Source of the DNA: Bifidobacteriaceae bacterium
GTDB lineage: Bacteria > Actinomycetota > Actinomycetes > Actinomycetales > WQXJ01
Assembly (NCBI GenBank): GCA_031258055.1
Contig: JAIRNM010000265.1
Span: 1 to 8,903 of the forward strand
Reading direction: 5' to 3'
Length of the DNA: 8,903 nt
The notes under the pieces: generated by a model
Databases searched by the model: none
Seen by the model: the letters and a program-made list of their open reading frames with translations, nothing else
Told to the model about the DNA's origin: nothing
Translations under genes and position numbers: made by a program
Part shown: positions 5,840 through 8,903 of the stretch, piece by piece
Numbering within the stretch: position 1 is the first letter of the stretch
How the letters are laid out: the number at the start of each line of letters is the position of its first letter

Positions 5840-5907
5840 CGCTACGCGGTGGCCAAGAGCCGGAGGTCTGCGCGCAGCAGACACTTCGCTAGGGGCGGTG
5901 CCGCGGC

Positions 5908-6309
5908 TCAATCTTCGGCGGCCGGTACCGGGCTGGCATCGGCAAGCTGGTTAATCATCTTGGCGTCGAAGGTGTACAGCGGTGTCTGGCCGCTGCGGCG
6001 CGCGCGTTGCGCCAGATAGATATCTACCAAGGAGAGTTTGGGGTGGGACAGATACGTCTTTAGGATCGAGTGCCACAGGTCACGGTCCATCGCTATTGCT
6101 TTGGTGCCCACCAGCGTGTTGATCGCCTCGGTTATCGTCTCGCGGCCGATCCGCAGGGAACGTTCGAGGGCGTACACCGCCTCAATCACGGCAACGTCTT
6201 CCACCGCGAGGCTGGCGTCGGCGGCGATCAACCCATCGACGCGAGCTTGCTGTGCGGGGACATCGCCCAGCAGCCACCGGAGCAGGCAGTTGGTGTCAAG
6301 GCTAGGCAT
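5908..6309 (-). CDS. PIN-domain ribonuclease toxin of an antitoxin/toxin pair
   Basis: A 133-residue PIN-domain protein. The acidic residues expected for metal-dependent RNA cleavage are in place: D5 in SLDTNCLLRWLLGD, E43 in VIEAVYALE, D96 in LVDIYLAQRA and D115 in LYTFDAKM. Length and motif order fit VapC-type toxins. The start codon overlaps the end of the antitoxin gene by 8 nt (6302-6309), implying coupled translation. It is only distantly similar to the PIN toxin at 648-1055, so the two are separate modules rather than duplicates. It looks intact; the RNA target is unknown. Confidence 0.88.
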   Translation of the reverse strand: MPSLDTNCLLRWLLGDVPAQQARVDGLIAADASLAVEDVAVIEAVYALERSLRIGRETITEAINTLVGTKAIAMDRDLWHSILKTYLSHPKLSLVDIYLAQRARRSGQTPLYTFDAKMINQLADASPVPAAED

Positions 6310-6571
6310 GGCCGGTCACCAGCTTGTCAGCGGCCGCGTCAGCCCACCCGTCCGCTGGGTCGAAAGGCTGATTCCAGGTCCCGGCCGCCTGGGCCTCTGC
6401 CTTGAGCCGCTCACGCACCCGCTCAATCCCGGCGGGCACTTCGATGGCGATGTGGTCCCCGGTTTCGCGGATCGCTAGCCGGGTTCCAGGCGATAGGCCC
6501 AGCCGGTGCCTCATCTCGGCAGGCAGCGTGATCTGGCCTTTGGCGGTCAAAACGGAGTACGCGACGGTCAT
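6302..6571 (-). CDS. AbrB/MazE-fold antitoxin
   Basis: An 89-residue antitoxin. YSVLTAKGQITLPAEMRHRL and GLSPGTRLAIRETGDHIAIE (residues 5-45) are a clear swapped-hairpin AbrB/SpoVT DNA-binding domain. The C-terminal half (VRERLKAEAQAAG, then NQPFDPADGW) should wrap the PIN toxin encoded next. AbrB-type antitoxins paired with PIN toxins are a known VapBC subtype. The ATG at 6569-6571 is backed by a -10 box 6 nt upstream and by the family starting just after it. No Shine-Dalgarno sequence is visible, which fits leaderless translation. Confidence 0.88.
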   Translation of the reverse strand: MTVAYSVLTAKGQITLPAEMRHRLGLSPGTRLAIRETGDHIAIEVPAGIERVRERLKAEAQAAGTWNQPFDPADGWADAAADKLVTGHA

Positions 6572-6596
6572 GTAAGAATTCTATACATAGTCTTAC
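6572..6596 (-). promoter_or_regulatory. Leaderless promoter and nested inverted repeats, AbrB-type antitoxin operon
   Basis: On the minus strand TAGAAT (complement of 6578-6583) is exactly 6 nt before the ATG. Around it GTAAGA (6572-6577) and TCTTAC (6591-6596) are perfect inverted arms with a 13-bp spacer, and CTAT-AC-ATAG (6581-6590) is a second, inner inverted repeat. This AT-rich 25-bp block is a strong candidate operator for autorepression. Confidence 0.55.
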
Positions 6597-6990
6597 GCTA
6601 GGCTGGGCGTTGAACGCTGCCCGTGTTGTCCGCCTCGCTCCCGAAACTGCTATCCAGATGCGCCCTCAAGCTTCTGGAGAGGTGATGGCGCCATGTTAAC
6701 CTGTTGGGACGCTCGCCTGGACCAGGCGTAGCCGTTTTCCCGGCCGTAGTTGGAGTTAGTAATGGGTGTATCCGCAGTTGTTGGCACATGGGTCAAGGCC
6801 AGTCCGTGGTCGGCTCAGTCGACGCTTTATCGATCCTTCCGGCGGTTTCGGTGATGACTGACTTCCCGGTTTATCAGGCTCTGCGCGATCTGGGCGCACG
6901 ATGGTGAGAGGCGCCCCGACCAGTCTCGGCCCGGCTGCATCTGGCCACCGCAGGCAGTCGCGGGAGGACGCGCCTGACGGCATCGTCTCC
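6597..6990. other. Gap without a convincing gene
   Basis: No frame here has a recognisable protein pattern with a credible start. CGCCTGG-A-CCAGGCG (6714-6728) is a perfect inverted repeat followed by TAGCCGTTTTCCC, a possible weak plus-strand terminator. A 17-residue frame (6854-6907, MTDFPVYQALRDLGARW) ends across the ATG at 6901 and may be a leader peptide or a gene remnant. A GGAGG at 6963-6967 is too far from the ATG at 6991 to serve it well. Confidence 0.5.
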
Positions 6991-8174
6991 ATGGGCGGAC
7001 AGCGCTCGGCTTGGCCGGTCCGGGTTGCTTACGTGTATCTCGCGGCCCCGACGGCCTTGTTCTTCGCCGGATGGTTGAAGTGGTATTGGCTGGTACCGGC
7101 GTTGGCCGCTCTGGGGGTCGGCTTGTGGCGAATGTGGCTGGCGGCGCCGAAGGTTTTTGTCCCGGCCCGCAGCCGACGGACCGTGGCTGTAGGCGCGGCC
7201 GTCTGCCTGATCATGGCCGCCGGTACAGTGTTATCCGGCATAGGCGGGGTGTCATATCAACACAGCGACCACGCTTGGCGCAACGTCATCTTCGAGATGC
7301 TGGTGGTAGAACCCTGGCCGGTCGTGATCGACAGCTCGGTCGGCAGTCTTCCGTTGACCTACTACTTCGGATTCTGGCTGCCAGCCGCGCTGGTCGGCAA
7401 ACTCGGCCCCATGGCCGTCGGTTGGGCCGCGTTGTTGCTCTGGACGTGGCTTTGCCTGGTGATCTTCGTCGGCCTGGTTCGGTCATTGTTGAAGCGGTTC
7501 GCCGTCTGGTCGTCTTCGGGCCGTTCTTCTCCTCGACTCTAAACCGCGACGTGGTGTTGCTTCAGCTACCGCAAAGCGGGACGGACCTCGCCCGCCTGAC
7601 TGTGTTCTGGGTGTTCGAGTTTGGCGTGATGTTCGGTTTGGTCGGGGCCAGGCTGCGCGGCAGCGCGATCTGGTGGGCCGCGTTGGCGATGATGTTCGTT
7701 CTGCCGCTAATGCGGTTCGGGGCGGCGAACGACTTGGCGATGCGGGCGGTTATCCCCGCCCAGGTCGCGCTGTATCTGATGGTCTGTTGGACGTTGGCGG
7801 CCGCCCGGCGCCCGTGGCGTTCGCTTCAGGCGGCTGGGCTGGTGGTTGTGTTGGTGCTCGGCAGTGGGTCTGTGGTCCACACATTTTGGGTTCATGGGCG
7901 GGCTGACCTCGCCGCAGTCAAGCTTTTCGTGTCCAGCCACGATTGGCGCGCCGCTCGTGCGTCGGTGGTGAAGGCGCCAGCGGTTGCTTGGCGCGACGAT
8001 CCGACTTACAACGTGTTCTACGGCCAGTACTTTGGCGACTCGGACAGCTTCTTCTACCGGGTGTTGTCCAGCACCAACCTTCAGCCGAGAGTGCTTGACT
8101 AACTGCACGAGTTTCGCGCTGACGGCCACGTCAGTGCGTTGATGCTGCGCCGGGAGCGCCTGCGCGAAGACTGA
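6991..8174 (+). pseudogene. Frameshifted multi-pass membrane protein gene
   Basis: Two halves of one membrane protein lie in different frames. The first runs from the ATG at 6991 (or 6901) to a stop at 7540. It has helices VAYVYLAAPTALFFAGWL, WYWLVPALAALGVGLW and TVAVGAAVCLIMAAGTVL, then the motif EPWPVV, then TYYFGFWLPAALVGKLG. From about 7500 the frame one base earlier continues (RLVVFGPFFSS, then LTVFWVFEFGVMFGLVG, FGAANDLAMRAVIPAQVAL and SDSFFYRVLSS) to TAA at 8100. Past that TAA the same frame stays codon-like (LHEFRADGHVSALMLRRERL) to TGA at 8172. The motifs recall large bacterial membrane proteins of glycosyltransferase-like type, which as I remember them are longer, so a middle piece may also be lost. 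The family name is uncertain; the frame break is clear. Confidence 0.7.
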
Positions 8175-8201
8175 GGGCCCGCCCGGGGGCAACTTATCTG
8201 C

Positions 8202-8221
8202 TAAGATGGTCATCTAGGAGG
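8202..8221 (+). promoter_or_regulatory. Leader of the RraA-UxuA gene: -10-like box, inverted repeat, strong ribosome site
   Basis: TAAGAT (8202-8207) resembles a -10 box, but no -35 box stands out. AGATG-GT-CATCT (8204-8215) is a perfect inverted repeat with 5-base arms over the likely transcription start and could be an operator. AGGAGG (8216-8221) lies 7 nt before the ATG and decides the start at 8229. Confidence 0.4.
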
Positions 8222-8228
8222 TTAACTA

Positions 8229-8903
8229 ATGACGATGACCGCTACGGGCGCCGACGAAGCCTGGGAGGCCGTCTGCGCCGCGCTTTACACCCCTGTTGTC
8301 GGCGACATCCTGGACGAGCTTGGCTTCAGGCGGCAGTTTCTGCCGCCCGCCATCCGCGGCCTCACCCCCCAGACCAAGGTGGCCGGACGCGCCATGCCGG
8401 TGCTGGTGGCGGACGTCACCGGGCCGCAACACCGCCCCTTCGGCCGCCTGACGGAGGCCCTGGACCAGGCGATCGCGGCCGTGATCCAGCAGGTGGAGGC
8501 GATGGGCAACCTCGGGATCGGCGTGCTCTGCTACAACTGGATGGCTGTTTCATCCTGGTCGCGGACCGCCGTGGACCTGCCCGGCCGCGGGGGCGCGCTG
8601 GTGACCGGGTTTAGGGCCGATGCCGCCGCCAGACTCCCGCGGATCGCCGATCCGCCCGGGGACGCGGAGGCAGCGCGCGAGGCGATGTGGGAGGCGCTGG
8701 GCTATTTCCTCGACGCCGTGGTCCCCGCCGCCGAGCGCGCCGGGGTCCGCTTGGGGATGCACCCCGACGACCCGCCGGTCGCCCACTTGCGCGGGGCGCC
8801 CCGGATCATGGGCAGCGCCGAGGCGTTCCGGCGCCTGCTCGCCATTACGGCGTCCCCGGCCAACGGCGTCACGTTTTGCCAGGGCAACTTCGCCCTGATG
8901 GAG
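8229..8903 (+). CDS. RraA-UxuA chimera (partial, runs off window end)
   Basis: An uninterrupted frame of 225 codons. Residues about 13-80 (LYTPVVGDILDELGFRRQFL, then VAGRAMPVLVADVTG and FGRLTEALDQ) match the N-terminal part of RraA-family proteins, which include RNase E regulators and aldolase-like enzymes. From residue about 81 the match switches to mannonate dehydratase, the Mn2+/Fe2+ TIM-barrel enzyme that dehydrates D-mannonate to 2-keto-3-deoxygluconate: IAAVIQQVEAMGNLGIGVLC, YNWMAVSSWSRT, then HPDDPP (178-183) and TFCQGNF. H178 and C217 fit metal ligands. The RraA part lacks its later glycine-rich active-site region, and the UxuA part lacks about 90 N-terminal residues including early barrel strands. 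The strong ribosome site belongs to the RraA start. Deletion between neighbouring rraA and uxuA genes is the likely origin; a real two-part enzyme is possible but neither domain is complete. Confidence 0.8.
   Translation, partial: MTMTATGADEAWEAVCAALYTPVVGDILDELGFRRQFLPPAIRGLTPQTKVAGRAMPVLVADVTGPQHRPFGRLTEALDQAIAAVIQQVEAMGNLGIGVLCYNWMAVSSWSRTAVDLPGRGGALVTGFRADAAARLPRIADPPGDAEAAREAMWEALGYFLDAVVPAAERAGVRLGMHPDDPPVAHLRGAPRIMGSAEAFRRLLAITASPANGVTFCQGNFALME

Noticed and set aside
6714..6735. Intrinsic terminator on the plus strand
   Set aside because: The inverted repeat CGCCTGG-A-CCAGGCG is perfect, but the loop is too tight unless two pairs open, and the T-run is short and several bases away. 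It is mentioned only within the gap entry.
7490..7545. Programmed ribosomal frameshift joining the two halves of the membrane protein
   Set aside because: No slippery X-XXY-YYZ heptamer or obvious downstream stem is present at the frame switch, and a second in-frame stop at 8100 points to decay.
1..8903. CRISPR array, tRNA, rRNA, insertion sequence or integrase
   Set aside because: I saw no regularly spaced repeats, no tRNA cloverleaf, no transposase or recombinase motif, and no terminal inverted repeats with target duplications.

Overview
The window is GC-rich and reads like a chromosome of an actinomycete-type bacterium (Actinomycetota). The evidence is strong G/C at third codon positions, GTG starts, -10 boxes placed for leaderless transcription, a four-cysteine ribosomal protein L28, and membrane proteins with an N-terminal leucine-rich-repeat-variant (LRV-like) domain. 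Genus cannot be fixed from this sequence alone.

Layout. Positions 1-2333 are a cluster of toxin-antitoxin (TA) genes. Two about 94% identical copies of a ribbon-helix-helix antitoxin gene (minus strand, 1-261 partial and 1086-1406) flank a complete vapBC-type pair (422-658 and 648-1055, plus strand). Then come a small decayed LRV-family gene (1482-1700) and a RelB/DinJ antitoxin gene (1809-2069), followed directly by a YoeB-type toxin gene broken by an in-frame TAG (2070-2333). Positions 2395-5751 hold two membrane-anchored LRV-domain proteins. One has a large PQQ-like beta-propeller outer domain (2395-4443, plus) and one a smaller unrecognised outer domain (4933-5751, minus). Between them lies rpmB (L28, 4527-4712, minus) with a clear terminator and a possible degenerate copy of its own 5' end upstream. 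Positions 5908-6571 are another antitoxin/PIN-toxin pair on the minus strand. Positions 6597-6990 hold no convincing gene. Positions 6991-8174 are a frameshifted multi-pass membrane protein gene. Positions 8229-8903 are an open frame running off the window, in which the start of an RraA-family protein is joined in frame to the interior of a mannonate dehydratase (UxuA).

How it fits together. The window looks like an accessory region rich in TA modules and gene decay. Four antitoxin genes carry a TANNNT -10 box exactly 6 nt before the start codon, inside or next to an inverted repeat. This suggests leaderless, autorepressed transcription in which the antitoxin covers its own -10 box. Several genes look like products of deletion or point decay: the toxin with a stop codon, the LRV gene that kept only its two ends, the frameshifted membrane gene and the RraA-UxuA chimera. 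The LRV proteins share a cytoplasmic head, a Pro/Ala or basic linker and one membrane helix, but carry unrelated outer domains. That is a modular design of unknown function and the most system-like feature here.
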